IMG/VR virus record: IMGVR_UViG_3300024520_000602
Span: 1 to 20,425 of that record
Strand: one strand, 5' to 3'
Origin: a virus
Length of the DNA stretch: 20,425 nucleotides
The notes under the pieces: model-generated
The model's database searches: none
What the model was told of the DNA's origin: nothing
What the model saw: only the letters and a program-made list of their open reading frames with translations
Program-made: the position numbers and the translations under genes
In this document: positions 7,967-15,322 of the stretch, piece after piece
Layout of the letters: each line of letters opens with the position of its first letter
Numbering within the stretch: position 1 is the stretch's first letter

Positions 7967-10900
7967 ATGGCAGAAAAATTAGATGTTCAACCAGTTGAAG
8001 AACTGGACATTCAGCCAGTTGAAGAACTGGACATTCAGCCCGTAGAAGCCGACCCCCCGCCAGACTTCAACTCCATGACAATGGAGGAAAAGGTGCAGCG
8101 ATACGGGGCGTATAATGCCGCGCCCCCAATCTCCAAGTGGGACGAGTTCAGCTATTGGTTTAGGAAACAAGTGACTCCGTTCATTGGGCCGTCAGAGCGG
8201 CAGATTGCGGAGGAAGGTGTTATGTGGACTGATCCCGTCACCGAGCAGCGCGGGGTAATGTACAAGCCGCTTGCCGACAAGTTTACCAAGCAGGGACTTT
8301 TTAACACCCCCCTCATAGGCGACCTCAAAAAGAAAGTCGGTATCGACGCCAAAGATTTAGAGGAATTTGGAGTGTCAGAGGAATGGGCCAAGGGAATTGC
8401 CGGAACCCAACACGGCATACTTGGTGCGACGGAACAGATCACAAATCCGCTAGTCGGGATGGCGATGGTAGCATCTGGCGGCGCACCATTGCTGGGTCGT
8501 ATATTTTCAGCCGGGTTTAGCGCACACATGGCTTCTGGGATACCGGATGTTGTAAAAACTTATAACGAAGCCATTGAGGCTGGCGACACGCAAGCCGCAG
8601 CGGAAGCCTTGACGGGCGGGGTGTTGCAAACATTTTTTGCAGTCAAAGCCGGGCAACACGCGCTAGGTAAAGGAGTTGCTTTAGAAGGCCCAAAACTCAA
8701 AAAACTTTTAACACACCAGATCAAAACCGAATACACTGGCCCACAGCTTCGCGTCATATACAACCGGGTGAACAAGGGCCAAGGCACTCCAGCGGAAGTG
8801 GAGATGGTTAAGGCTGTAAACGGTGAGATGCAACCGGGAGTGTTACTTAAAAAAGGAACCAAAACCACTTTTACCTCCACCGAGGCAAAGATAAAAAGCA
8901 AGTTCTGGAAAAACTATCTTGGCCTCGAAGACGTTAAGGTTCCAGTGGCAACCCGGCTCATCTCGGAAAAAGCTGGGATGAAAGCCCCGGTGGAAGCCCC
9001 GCCATCTGTCGGAAAATATCTCAAGCTGGAGGAAGCGCGGGTTCCAGTGATGCTTGCCGAATCCAAGATGGGAATTCCAGCGGGAACCAAGACTTCATCC
9101 ATGCCGCCGAAGGTGGAAGAACCCGATTGGTTTGGTAAGTCAATTGGCCCGGTTAAGAATGTCTACAAGAAATGGCTCACCTCCAAGGGGCGGCTTAAAT
9201 TCACCGACCCAACCAGCGGCCTCACCGTGGATGTTTATACCCGCAAGGGCGAAATGGGCGGCAACATTTTATCCGAACTAAAGCATCTGGATAACGTCAG
9301 CGCAAAACTTCATCGCGCCGAGAAAAAAGCCTATGGCAAAGACAACCCCAAGCCAGAAGACTTGATGGAGCGCATGAACTCCTTCTTGGCGCACGAGAAG
9401 GTGGACTTGCCGAAACCAATCAAGAAGGTCTTGACTGAAATGCGGACACACAAAAAAGGGTTGTCCAAACAAATCCAAAAATTAGTCACAGGAGAACTCA
9501 AATCTACTATCGGCGATAACATGGAGGTTTATCTTCATAGGTCGTATGAGATTTTTGATAACCCGAAATTTAAGGAGAAAATTCTAAAGGGTAAGAAGTT
9601 TGAGGGTTCGAGGTACGAAGTTGCAAAGGAATTCCTAGCCAACGAACGACAAGCCGATCTCATTGCCGAGGCCCAAAAGAAAGTGGAAGCTGGTGAACTA
9701 GCCAAACACCAGATAGATGGTTATGTGGATCGTCGCCTGTCTGGTGAGATGGAAGCCATGTTGAATGTGGCGGGGCGCGACATATTTGAAGCCATCCCGT
9801 CTTCGGGGCGGGTGCTGGATGTGGTCAAGAAACGGAAGAACATTCCAGTTGAAATTCGCGAACTATGGGGCGAATACAAAGACCCTTATGTAAACTATGC
9901 CCGCACCGTTACCAAGATGTCGCAATTCCTTGAGACAACCAAGTTCTATCAAGAACTACGCGAGGCCGGGCTGAATAGATTTTTATGGGAAAAACCTTTT
10001 GAGGGATTTTCAGAACAGATTGGTGGTGGCGAAAAATTTGCCGTCAAGAAGGATGGAAGTTTAGGCAAGAAACTGGCCAGTAATCCACGGCTCGCCCCAA
10101 TCGACGGACTTTACACAACCAAGGAACTGGCCAAAGCCTTCACTTCGCTGGACGAACTACAAGCCCCCTCTGGCCCGATAAGACTTTTAATGGCCCCGGC
10201 AGCGGCAGCAAACGTCAGTGCCACAGTCTTGAGCCATGTTACACAGGCTAGAAACTTTACTGGTGGCGTGATGATGGGGATGGCGAACAACCGGCTTTCC
10301 CCAAAACAAACCTATGAAGCCCTAAAAACAATCGGGGCAGACATAGTCAAACTAGATAACAAAGCGCAGCTTGAGAAAATTCAAGAATACGCGAAGCTGG
10401 ATTTCTTCGACCAAGCCGCCGTGCCAAGTGAAATGTTGGCCAGTATCAAGGATGTGCTTGGTAAGGATAAAAGCGCATGGCTAGAAGATGTTTCCAAGGG
10501 TCGCATTAGATTGGGGGCGGATGATCTGCCTACGGTGGCGCGAGGCTTGGTGAAAGCCGGTAAGTTGCCGTTTGAAGTTTATCAAGGGGTGGATTCTGCG
10601 TTTCGGATTGCCAACTTTGAAGTTGAACTTGCCCGGTATTCCAAGGCTCTCAAGATTGACCCCAAGAATCCACAACTTCGCCAAGAGGTTGCCAACATCA
10701 TCAAGGACACCTACCCGACCTATTCCAGAGTGCCGATGGCCATTAAGTCTTTGCGCCGGTTTCCACTCATGGGGGCGTTCGTTAGCTTCCCGGCAGAAGT
10801 GATCCGCACCAACTTAAACACTTTGAAGTTGGCGCATAAAGAAATGCGAACCCCCGGCTTGCGGGAAATAGGGGCAAAGCGGTTTGCGGCTTTAGCTGGA

Positions 10901-11857
10901 ACCACATTGCTTCCAGTAGTCACAAGCCAAGTTCTCAACAATCTGTCTGGAATTAGTTCAGAAGAAGAAAAAGCCATGCGCCGGTTTGTCCCGCCGTGGT
11001 CGAGGAACGGCAACCTACAAATCACAAAGGAAAAAAACGGCCACTACAATTACTTCGATCTAAAATACAGCGACCCCTACTCCTACCTCAAGGAGCCTTT
11101 AGTCGCAGCGATGCGAGCCGGGGGCGAGCCAGACGTACACTACTGGCAAGCCTTCGGCACACTTATCCAGCCATTCACGGATGAGAAGATATTTGCGGCC
11201 AAGCTGTTTGACATGGCTCGGAACACCACAGAATCGGGGCGAACAGTGTGGGATGAGAATGATTCACTGGACGAGCGCACAACCAAAATACTCACTCACC
11301 TTGGAGAATCAATCGTGCCGGGGAGCGCAAAGTCCATCAACCGTTTGTATAAAGCGGCCACCGATACGAAAGGCGACTTCGGGCGCGAGTACGATTTGGA
11401 ACACGAAGCCTTCGCGCAATTCGGGTTCCGCACATCCAAGCTGGATGTTGGGAAAAGCCTCGCCATTCACAAGTTGCCGCAATCGAAGCGCAAAATAAAC
11501 AGCTACTCTGGAGACTTCACAAGGGAGATGCGCCGAACGCAACTGAATGACGCACAACAACTGGAACTTTACACCAAGGTAAACGAAGACCGATTCAAGG
11601 AATGGCAAACCGTCCACCGCGACATTCAAGCGGCCCAAACCCTTGGAGTGGGGTTGGTAACGGTGGAACTTGCCTTGCAGAAAAGCGGCTTTAACAAAGA
11701 CGAACGAGAAGCCCTACGCAACGGAACCTTTATCCCTTACTTCCCAACCCCCGAAAAGGTGCTGGAAATCCAAACAGAAGGAAGAACCATTAACCCAGTT
11801 AATCTACTTGGCCGCTACACAGAACTACTAGCATCCCCACTCCTAAATGAAAACTAA
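7967..11857 (+). CDS. Large internal virion / DNA-ejection protein (gp16-like position)
   Basis: 1296 residues, the largest gene here. The N-terminus carries three 8-residue acidic repeats (DVQPVEEL, DIQPVEEL, DIQPVEAD) at residues 6-29. An N-terminal region (about 140-230) has Gly/Ala-rich hydrophobic stretches (NPLVGMAMVASGGAPLLGRI) typical of membrane-active ejection proteins. The rest is long, helical and charged. Residues 735-775 (GPIRLLMAPAAAANVSATVL) are another hydrophobic patch. I see no lytic transglycosylase E-S-x-x-N-P-type site such as that of T7 gp16. By size, order and composition it is the large component of the ejection tunnel. Alternative: a polyvalent or other giant virion protein. 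The next gene begins 5 bases downstream. Confidence 0.6.
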   Translation: MAEKLDVQPVEELDIQPVEELDIQPVEADPPPDFNSMTMEEKVQRYGAYNAAPPISKWDEFSYWFRKQVTPFIGPSERQIAEEGVMWTDPVTEQRGVMYKPLADKFTKQGLFNTPLIGDLKKKVGIDAKDLEEFGVSEEWAKGIAGTQHGILGATEQITNPLVGMAMVASGGAPLLGRIFSAGFSAHMASGIPDVVKTYNEAIEAGDTQAAAEALTGGVLQTFFAVKAGQHALGKGVALEGPKLKKLLTHQIKTEYTGPQLRVIYNRVNKGQGTPAEVEMVKAVNGEMQPGVLLKKGTKTTFTSTEAKIKSKFWKNYLGLEDVKVPVATRLISEKAGMKAPVEAPPSVGKYLKLEEARVPVMLAESKMGIPAGTKTSSMPPKVEEPDWFGKSIGPVKNVYKKWLTSKGRLKFTDPTSGLTVDVYTRKGEMGGNILSELKHLDNVSAKLHRAEKKAYGKDNPKPEDLMERMNSFLAHEKVDLPKPIKKVLTEMRTHKKGLSKQIQKLVTGELKSTIGDNMEVYLHRSYEIFDNPKFKEKILKGKKFEGSRYEVAKEFLANERQADLIAEAQKKVEAGELAKHQIDGYVDRRLSGEMEAMLNVAGRDIFEAIPSSGRVLDVVKKRKNIPVEIRELWGEYKDPYVNYARTVTKMSQFLETTKFYQELREAGLNRFLWEKPFEGFSEQIGGGEKFAVKKDGSLGKKLASNPRLAPIDGLYTTKELAKAFTSLDELQAPSGPIRLLMAPAAAANVSATVLSHVTQARNFTGGVMMGMANNRLSPKQTYEALKTIGADIVKLDNKAQLEKIQEYAKLDFFDQAAVPSEMLASIKDVLGKDKSAWLEDVSKGRIRLGADDLPTVARGLVKAGKLPFEVYQGVDSAFRIANFEVELARYSKALKIDPKNPQLRQEVANIIKDTYPTYSRVPMAIKSLRRFPLMGAFVSFPAEVIRTNLNTLKLAHKEMRTPGLREIGAKRFAALAGTTLLPVVTSQVLNNLSGISSEEEKAMRRFVPPWSRNGNLQITKEKNGHYNYFDLKYSDPYSYLKEPLVAAMRAGGEPDVHYWQAFGTLIQPFTDEKIFAAKLFDMARNTTESGRTVWDENDSLDERTTKILTHLGESIVPGSAKSINRLYKAATDTKGDFGREYDLEHEAFAQFGFRTSKLDVGKSLAIHKLPQSKRKINSYSGDFTREMRRTQLNDAQQLELYTKVNEDRFKEWQTVHRDIQAAQTLGVGLVTVELALQKSGFNKDEREALRNGTFIPYFPTPEKVLEIQTEGRTINPVNLLGRYTELLASPLLNEN
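7982..8053 (+). repeat. Three tandem 24-bp units in the large ejection-protein gene
   Basis: Units at 7982-8005, 8006-8029 and 8030-8053. The first two share CAGTTGAAGAACTG and differ at a few bases; the third diverges after CAGCC. They encode DVQPVEEL, DIQPVEEL and DIQPVEAD, so the repeat is both a DNA and a protein repeat at the extreme N-terminus. Copy-number change by slippage is plausible. Confidence 0.85.
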
Positions 11858-11862
11858 CTCCA

Positions 11863-12282
11863 GTGAACACAACAACACTAGGCACAATCGGGGAGCGACT
11901 CGTCGAGGCCGAGTTATTAAAACTAGGTTTTTGTGTCGCTCGCCCGGCGGTGGATGTTGACGGGTACGATTTACTGGCGGGAACTAACGCCCGCGAATAT
12001 CACAGACTCCAGATCAAGACTTGTCGGATTCCAGCGGAATGCAAAGGGAGCTACGGCTACCGCTACACCGCGCTCAAGAATAAAAAATCCGACTACTTCA
12101 TTTTTGTGTGCCTCATGCACAACACATTTTACATCGTCCCAACCGACCAAACAGCCGCCTCCATCCGACTCTCTGGCGACGGCAGTGGACAGTCCGAACT
12201 AGAAAAGTTTTTCGGCGCATGGCACATATTGAAACCAGCATCCGATGATAATGCGCCCACGGAAGTTGTTGATGCGGAGTAG
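11863..12282 (+). CDS. PD-(D/E)XK nuclease-like protein
   Basis: 139 residues from GTG 11863, 5 bases after the large virion gene. Residues 7-53 carry the fold signature: GTIGERLVEAELLKLGF with E11, then DVDGYDLL with D36, then LQIKT with Q50 and K52 as the (D/E/Q)xK pair. This is the pattern of the small PD-(D/E)XK families that include group I intron-type and Holliday-junction-like nucleases (PDDEXK_5 type). Residues 78-95 (DYFIFVCLMHNTFYIVP) add core strands. The C-terminal 20 residues are probably disordered. It could cut phage or host DNA, act in recombination, or be a free-standing homing-type nuclease beside the integrase. The start has no visible SD, so the true start might differ slightly. 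Confidence 0.65.
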   Translation: MNTTTLGTIGERLVEAELLKLGFCVARPAVDVDGYDLLAGTNAREYHRLQIKTCRIPAECKGSYGYRYTALKNKKSDYFIFVCLMHNTFYIVPTDQTAASIRLSGDGSGQSELEKFFGAWHILKPASDDNAPTEVVDAE

Positions 12283-12358
12283 GATGCGTTGACCCCCAAC
12301 CATTTGCTCTTTTTTTTGCTTGTTTTCTAAAAGCCGATTTTGTAGTTTCCATTTTGCG

Positions 12359-12380
12359 CCGAGTGCTATCCCCCGCTCGG
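12359..12380 (+). promoter_or_regulatory. Hairpin overlapping the integrase ribosome-binding region
   Basis: CCGAGTG (12359-12365) can pair with CGCTCGG (12374-12380), 7 bp with one G-U pair and an 8-base loop. The last two bases of the stem begin the SD-like GGAGG (12379-12383), 12 bases before the integrase ATG at 12396. If formed in RNA it could reduce integrase translation. An 8-base T-run at 12310-12317 lies further upstream and could belong to a weak terminator or a promoter; neither is clear. Confidence 0.4.
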
Positions 12381-12389
12381 AGGCTGGAA
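12376..12389 (+). repeat. 14-bp direct repeat, copy 1 (just before int)
   Basis: CTCGGAGGCTGGAA occurs here and again at 13496-13509 inside the 3' part of int (codons for His367 to Ile372). The two copies are 1120 bases apart and bracket nearly the whole integrase gene. This copy contains the integrase SD-like GGAGG. A 14-base match between two sites in 20 kb could be chance. Confidence 0.8.
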
Positions 12390-12395
12390 ACCAAA

Positions 12396-13568
12396 ATGAA
12401 CACCTATGACCCCGAAACCATTCCAATCCATTACATTGAAAACGGCAAGGTGCGCTTCATGTATAAGGGGCGGCATTACACCCTGTTCAAGCCGCAGTTA
12501 GGCGGCTCCTTCTACATTAAAATTCAGAAACAGGGGTATCGCAAAACCACCTCCCTCCACACCGACGATCCAGACTGGGCGGTGGCAATGGCTTTGGGGG
12601 TGATTGATTATATGCTGACGGGCGTTGAACCAGAAGCGTTGAAGGAACCGTCTCATGCGAGTGCGGATTTAGTCACGCGCTCCTATCGAGTTCTCGCGAT
12701 GCGGCATGGACTGAAGGAGCGCACGATTGAGGGAAACATTGGTGCGCTCAAGAAAATTATAGGTCGCCGCACTTCACTGAAAAATTTCCCCATGTCCCGG
12801 CTCACTGGAAAACTCGTCCGCGAATTTATTGACTCTGAACTAGACTCGGTGCGTGGACAAGGTGAGGCCGCAAGGCAACGCAAACTTCGCAGCATCCAGT
12901 CCTTATTGAAACAGGCAAAATCCATATTCAAAAAGTCGTTCCATTCTCGCTACGAAGATGCAGAAATTTACCTCGGCAACCTCGATGACTTCATGCTGGA
13001 ACAAACCGAGACTCCAGCCACGGTGGATAAAGAACCTCTGGAGGATGAAGTGGTGGAGGTGTTGGATGCGAAGGTGGAGGCGTTGAGTGAGGTGCGGCCC
13101 GACTTTCACGCTGCGTATCTGCTGGCCAAGTCCACGCTACGCCGGGGAGAAATCCAGCGGGCCAAGTGGGATTGGGTGCAGATGAAAAAAGGCCACCCGC
13201 ATATTGTCATGTCGGCGGATCAGAAGGGGAAGAAGCCCACGGCCATACCGCTCGACCCCAAAATATACGCCGCCCTCCAGCAATGGTATACATTAACTGA
13301 TGACAAGGAATACATCCTCCCCGAAAATGGTTGGACAGGCGAACGCTGCGGCTATTTTATGAAGGAACTGGATAAGTGGTTGAGGAACGAGGGTGGACTC
13401 AAAACCGACAAAACATTCCACGAACTCCGCGCCCACACACTCCACACGATTCGGGAGAAGTATGGGCTGGAAGTTGCGGCTACCGTGGGGCGTCACTCGG
13501 AGGCTGGAATCACCGCAAAACACTACACAGGCAAGAAGCAAATCCCTGCTGATTTCAGCTTTCAATAA
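12396..13568 (+). CDS. int: Tyrosine-family site-specific integrase
   Basis: 390 residues from ATG 12396 behind GGAGG; an in-frame TTG at 12354 would add 14 residues across the hairpin and is less likely. Residues about 90-185 form the core-binding helical (SAM-like) domain. The C-terminal catalytic domain shows Arg in TLRRGEI (R249), a Lys in QKGKKPTAIPL (K279 or K280), HELR (H342, R345), the second His in GRHSEAGI (H367) and the nucleophile Tyr in KHYTGK (Y377). Residues 1-55 contain an AP2-like or arm-binding-type N-terminus (VRFMYKGRHYTLFKP, GGSFYIKIQKQGYRKTTSL). This enzyme integrates the phage at an attachment site, so the phage is probably temperate. The attachment site itself was not identified. 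Confidence 0.92.
   Translation: MNTYDPETIPIHYIENGKVRFMYKGRHYTLFKPQLGGSFYIKIQKQGYRKTTSLHTDDPDWAVAMALGVIDYMLTGVEPEALKEPSHASADLVTRSYRVLAMRHGLKERTIEGNIGALKKIIGRRTSLKNFPMSRLTGKLVREFIDSELDSVRGQGEAARQRKLRSIQSLLKQAKSIFKKSFHSRYEDAEIYLGNLDDFMLEQTETPATVDKEPLEDEVVEVLDAKVEALSEVRPDFHAAYLLAKSTLRRGEIQRAKWDWVQMKKGHPHIVMSADQKGKKPTAIPLDPKIYAALQQWYTLTDDKEYILPENGWTGERCGYFMKELDKWLRNEGGLKTDKTFHELRAHTLHTIREKYGLEVAATVGRHSEAGITAKHYTGKKQIPADFSFQ
13496..13509 (+). repeat. 14-bp direct repeat, copy 2 (inside int)
   Basis: Second exact copy of CTCGGAGGCTGGAA, within the integrase motif GRHSEAGI. The flanking bases differ from copy 1, so the match is limited to 14 bases. Confidence 0.8.
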
Positions 13569-13643
13569 AATGATGGAAAAAATCGAAAATAAAACTTGTA
13601 AAATAATCGGTAGGAAGTCACCCTCTCGACGGCGTTGAAAACA

Positions 13644-13826
13644 ATGAACGACAAGGAATACACAATACTGGTGAAAATTAGCGCGGAACTCCGTGACGCC
13701 GCAAAGGCGCAATCGCGGGTTCTCGGCATTCGATTGAGTGAACTCTATCGCCAAGCCCTTACTTCCGGGCTGAACGAATTCCAGAACACTGACGCACTAG
13801 AGCGCATTAAAAACATTCCAGCATGA
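13644..13826 (+). CDS. Ribbon-helix-helix (Arc/CopG-like) DNA-binding protein
   Basis: 60 residues from ATG 13644 (TTG 13635 would add three). The layout is one short strand YTILVKIS (residues 6-13), helix A in ELRDAAKAQSRVLG and helix B in RLSELYRQALTSGLNEF, the full ribbon-helix-helix pattern; such proteins bind operators as dimers. It comes just after the integrase and a 75-base AT-rich gap and has no good SD, so it may be read by a separate promoter or at low level. As the only regulator-like gene next to int, it is a candidate for lysogeny or int control. It could also be an antitoxin-type regulator of the next gene. Confidence 0.65.
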   Translation: MNDKEYTILVKISAELRDAAKAQSRVLGIRLSELYRQALTSGLNEFQNTDALERIKNIPA

Positions 13827-13849
13827 AAAACGCCCCCCTCCAAAACAAC

Positions 13850-13889
13850 GGGTTGAGTCAGCGGGCGTGTGTCCGCGTTGGATCAACCC
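13850..13889 (+). promoter_or_regulatory. Two-tier hairpin between the RHH and nuclease genes
   Basis: GGGTTGA (13850-13856) pairs exactly with TCAACCC (13883-13889). Inside it GCGGG (13861-13865) can pair with TCCGC (13872-13876) around a CGTGTG loop. The element fills most of the gap between the RHH stop and the nuclease ATG at 13900. It has no U-run after it, so it is less like a terminator and more like an operator or a 5' leader structure. Confidence 0.5.
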
Positions 13890-13899
13890 CACTAATTTT

Positions 13900-14268
13900 A
13901 TGGGGGCAAAAAAGAAACAGCCGAAGCGGTCGGTTCTGGAGATTCGTTTCGCATATTTTTGGGGGATTATGGACGGGCCGAAACTCGTCGAGGAACTCGC
14001 CTTTCACCCGAAACGAAAATGGAGGTTCGATTTCGCACATCCAGCGACCAAAACCGCCATCGAGATTGAGGGCGGCGTCTGGAGCGGCGGGCGGCATACG
14101 AAACCGGCAGGGTTTACGAAGGATTGTGAAAAGTACAATGCCGCCGCTGCCGCTGGCTGGACTGTCTTTAGGCTCACCGGCTATCACATCAATAAGGAGC
14201 ATATTGCCCCGATAAAGGAGTTCATCCTATGCCAGAAGAACACGCGAAACATTCCCCCTCCCAACTGA
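13900..14268 (+). CDS. Small nuclease-like protein (Vsr/DUF559-type fold)
   Basis: 122 residues from ATG 13900; GTG 13867 would add 11 residues but lies inside the hairpin. Motifs in order: WRFDFAHP (D44), AIEIEGGVWSGGRH (E55, E57, R65, H66), KDCEKYN (D75, near residue 78) and AAGWTVFRLTGYHI. This is the pattern of DUF559/Vsr-like PD-(D/E)XK endonucleases, with D44 and the E-x-E pair as likely metal ligands. Phages carry such proteins next to replication genes; roles include repair, recombination or cutting of unmodified DNA. The basic N-terminus (GAKKKQPKRS) suits nucleic-acid binding. Its end overlaps the next gene by 40 bases. The family call is from motif reading. Confidence 0.7.
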   Translation: MGAKKKQPKRSVLEIRFAYFWGIMDGPKLVEELAFHPKRKWRFDFAHPATKTAIEIEGGVWSGGRHTKPAGFTKDCEKYNAAAAAGWTVFRLTGYHINKEHIAPIKEFILCQKNTRNIPPPN

Positions 14269-14399
14269 AGCACAAAAAAATCTGCCCGCAATGGACGAAC
14301 GACTCCAGCGGCGACACAACCGCCGCCGACGAAGGCACGATGCTGCATGATGTCATGGAGAAATGGGCCATTGCCATTAAGGAAGGGGATTTCAAGTGA
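14229..14399 (+). CDS. N-terminal part of a split RecB/Cas4-like (DUF2800) nuclease
   Basis: 56 residues from ATG 14229, with an AAAGGAG SD at 14214-14220 and good 8-base spacing. The sequence holds SPSQLKHKKICPQW (C19) and ADEGTMLHDVMEKW, which is how DUF2800 or Cas4-type exonucleases begin: a 'SxSxLxxxxxCPxxW' opening with the first Fe-S Cys, then the helix with EGTxxHxxxE. The reading frame stops at TGA 14397-14399, and the rest of the protein continues in the next gene in another frame, whose GTG overlaps the stop (GTGA 14396-14399). The two pieces may work as separate, coupled subunits, or the break may be a frameshift. Confidence 0.7.
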   Translation: MPEEHAKHSPSQLKHKKICPQWTNDSSGDTTAADEGTMLHDVMEKWAIAIKEGDFK

Positions 14400-15322
14400 C
14401 ATACGAATTGCCAACCCTCACAGACGAACACGCCACGCTGATTGGATGGTGCATGAAAAAGGTTGAGCCTCGACTGCGGCAAGCCAGCCAAATCCACGTT
14501 GAGTGTCGGCTGGAAATCCCCGACATAACGTGGGGAACCAGTGACGTTGTGCTGCTCACCGGCACACATATCACACTCATTGATTACAAATTCGGCAAGT
14601 GGGTTGTCGATGATCCGATAAACAATATGCAAGCCAAGGCGTACACGCTTGGCGCGTTCCACAAATTTCCAGAAGCCAAAACCGCCGAGTTTATTTTCCT
14701 AACGCCCCGGCATGAACTGGAACAATCGTCGAGGTTCGAGCGCGAGGAAGCGATGGGCTGGACGGACGAGTTTAAGATTATTGTTGAGCGAGCCGATGAC
14801 CCCTCCAGCCCGTACCGGCCCGACTCCGAAAACTGCCTATTTTGCGGGAGCAAATCCCGCTGCCCCGAATTACAAAAACGCGCTATGGACATTGCAGAAG
14901 ATTACGACGGGCTACTCCTACCAGAGTCAGCAAAAACGGCGGCACTCACCAACCCGGCCCAACTCCAGCGGGCCTTGGATGTGGCGTCTATCATGGAACG
15001 ATGGGCGAAGAACGTCCGCAGCACCGCACTCGAACTGCGCCTCGAAGGCGTGGAGATACCGGGCTATGAACTCAAACAAACTGCCGGGAACCGCAAGATC
15101 AAAGATGTGGCCAGCACATGGGGCGCACTCAAGGAGATCGTTCCACAGGAGGAGTTTCTGGAGGCGTGTTCCCTCACCATTGGGACGCTGGAAAAAAAGC
15201 TCAAGGAGCAAGCCCCGCGTGGGCAAAAACAAGAATTTGCCAAGTCCACCCTCGAAGTTCTGGACGATCTAGGACTCATCGAGCGTGGGAGGGACAAAAC
15301 ATACCTAACGAAACAACGATGA
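14396..15322 (+). CDS. C-terminal part of the split RecB/Cas4-like (DUF2800) nuclease
   Basis: 308 residues from GTG 14396, with GGAAGGGG (14381-14388) placed as an SD. The nuclease core is present: WGTSDVVLL (D50), then LIDYKFGKW (D63, K65), and QAKAYTLGA (Q79, Y83), the D-(D/E)xK-QxxxY set of RecB-type nucleases. The Fe-S cysteines follow as C147, C150 and C156 in CLFCGSKSRCPE; the fourth (C19) is in the preceding small ORF. The C-terminus (about 190-308) is a helical region including EIPGYELKQTAGNRKI. The full protein probably resects DNA ends during replication or recombination. The next gene begins inside the stop (ATGA at 15319-15322). Confidence 0.75.
   Translation: MTYELPTLTDEHATLIGWCMKKVEPRLRQASQIHVECRLEIPDITWGTSDVVLLTGTHITLIDYKFGKWVVDDPINNMQAKAYTLGAFHKFPEAKTAEFIFLTPRHELEQSSRFEREEAMGWTDEFKIIVERADDPSSPYRPDSENCLFCGSKSRCPELQKRAMDIAEDYDGLLLPESAKTAALTNPAQLQRALDVASIMERWAKNVRSTALELRLEGVEIPGYELKQTAGNRKIKDVASTWGALKEIVPQEEFLEACSLTIGTLEKKLKEQAPRGQKQEFAKSTLEVLDDLGLIERGRDKTYLTKQR

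Noticed and set aside
12288-12317. Weak hairpin GTTG/CAAC followed by eight T before int
   Set aside because: The stem is only 4 bp and lies 9 bases from the T-run, so I do not call a terminator; promoter-like hexamers nearby are also too poor to call.
13569-13643. AT-rich gap after int as an attachment site or tRNA remnant
   Set aside because: No tRNA arm pattern, no T-loop GGTTCGA and no repeat supporting an attachment core could be seen; AT-richness alone is not enough.
13823-14215. 130-residue + strand ORF whose ATG overlaps the RHH stop
   Set aside because: It lies almost wholly over the nuclease gene in another frame and is rich in Arg, Pro and Ser without any motif, while the nuclease frame has clear family motifs.
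14712-15272. 186-residue + strand ORF in another frame of the DUF2800 nuclease
   Set aside because: The nuclease frame carries the Cys and D-(D/E)xK motifs; this frame is Arg/Ser/Pro-rich with none.
15118-15318. In-frame N-terminal extension of the putative ssDNA-binding protein
   Set aside because: It runs over the nuclease 3' end and its composition (Gly, Arg, His, Trp) is unlike a real N-terminus; ATG 15319 gives the usual ATGA coupling.
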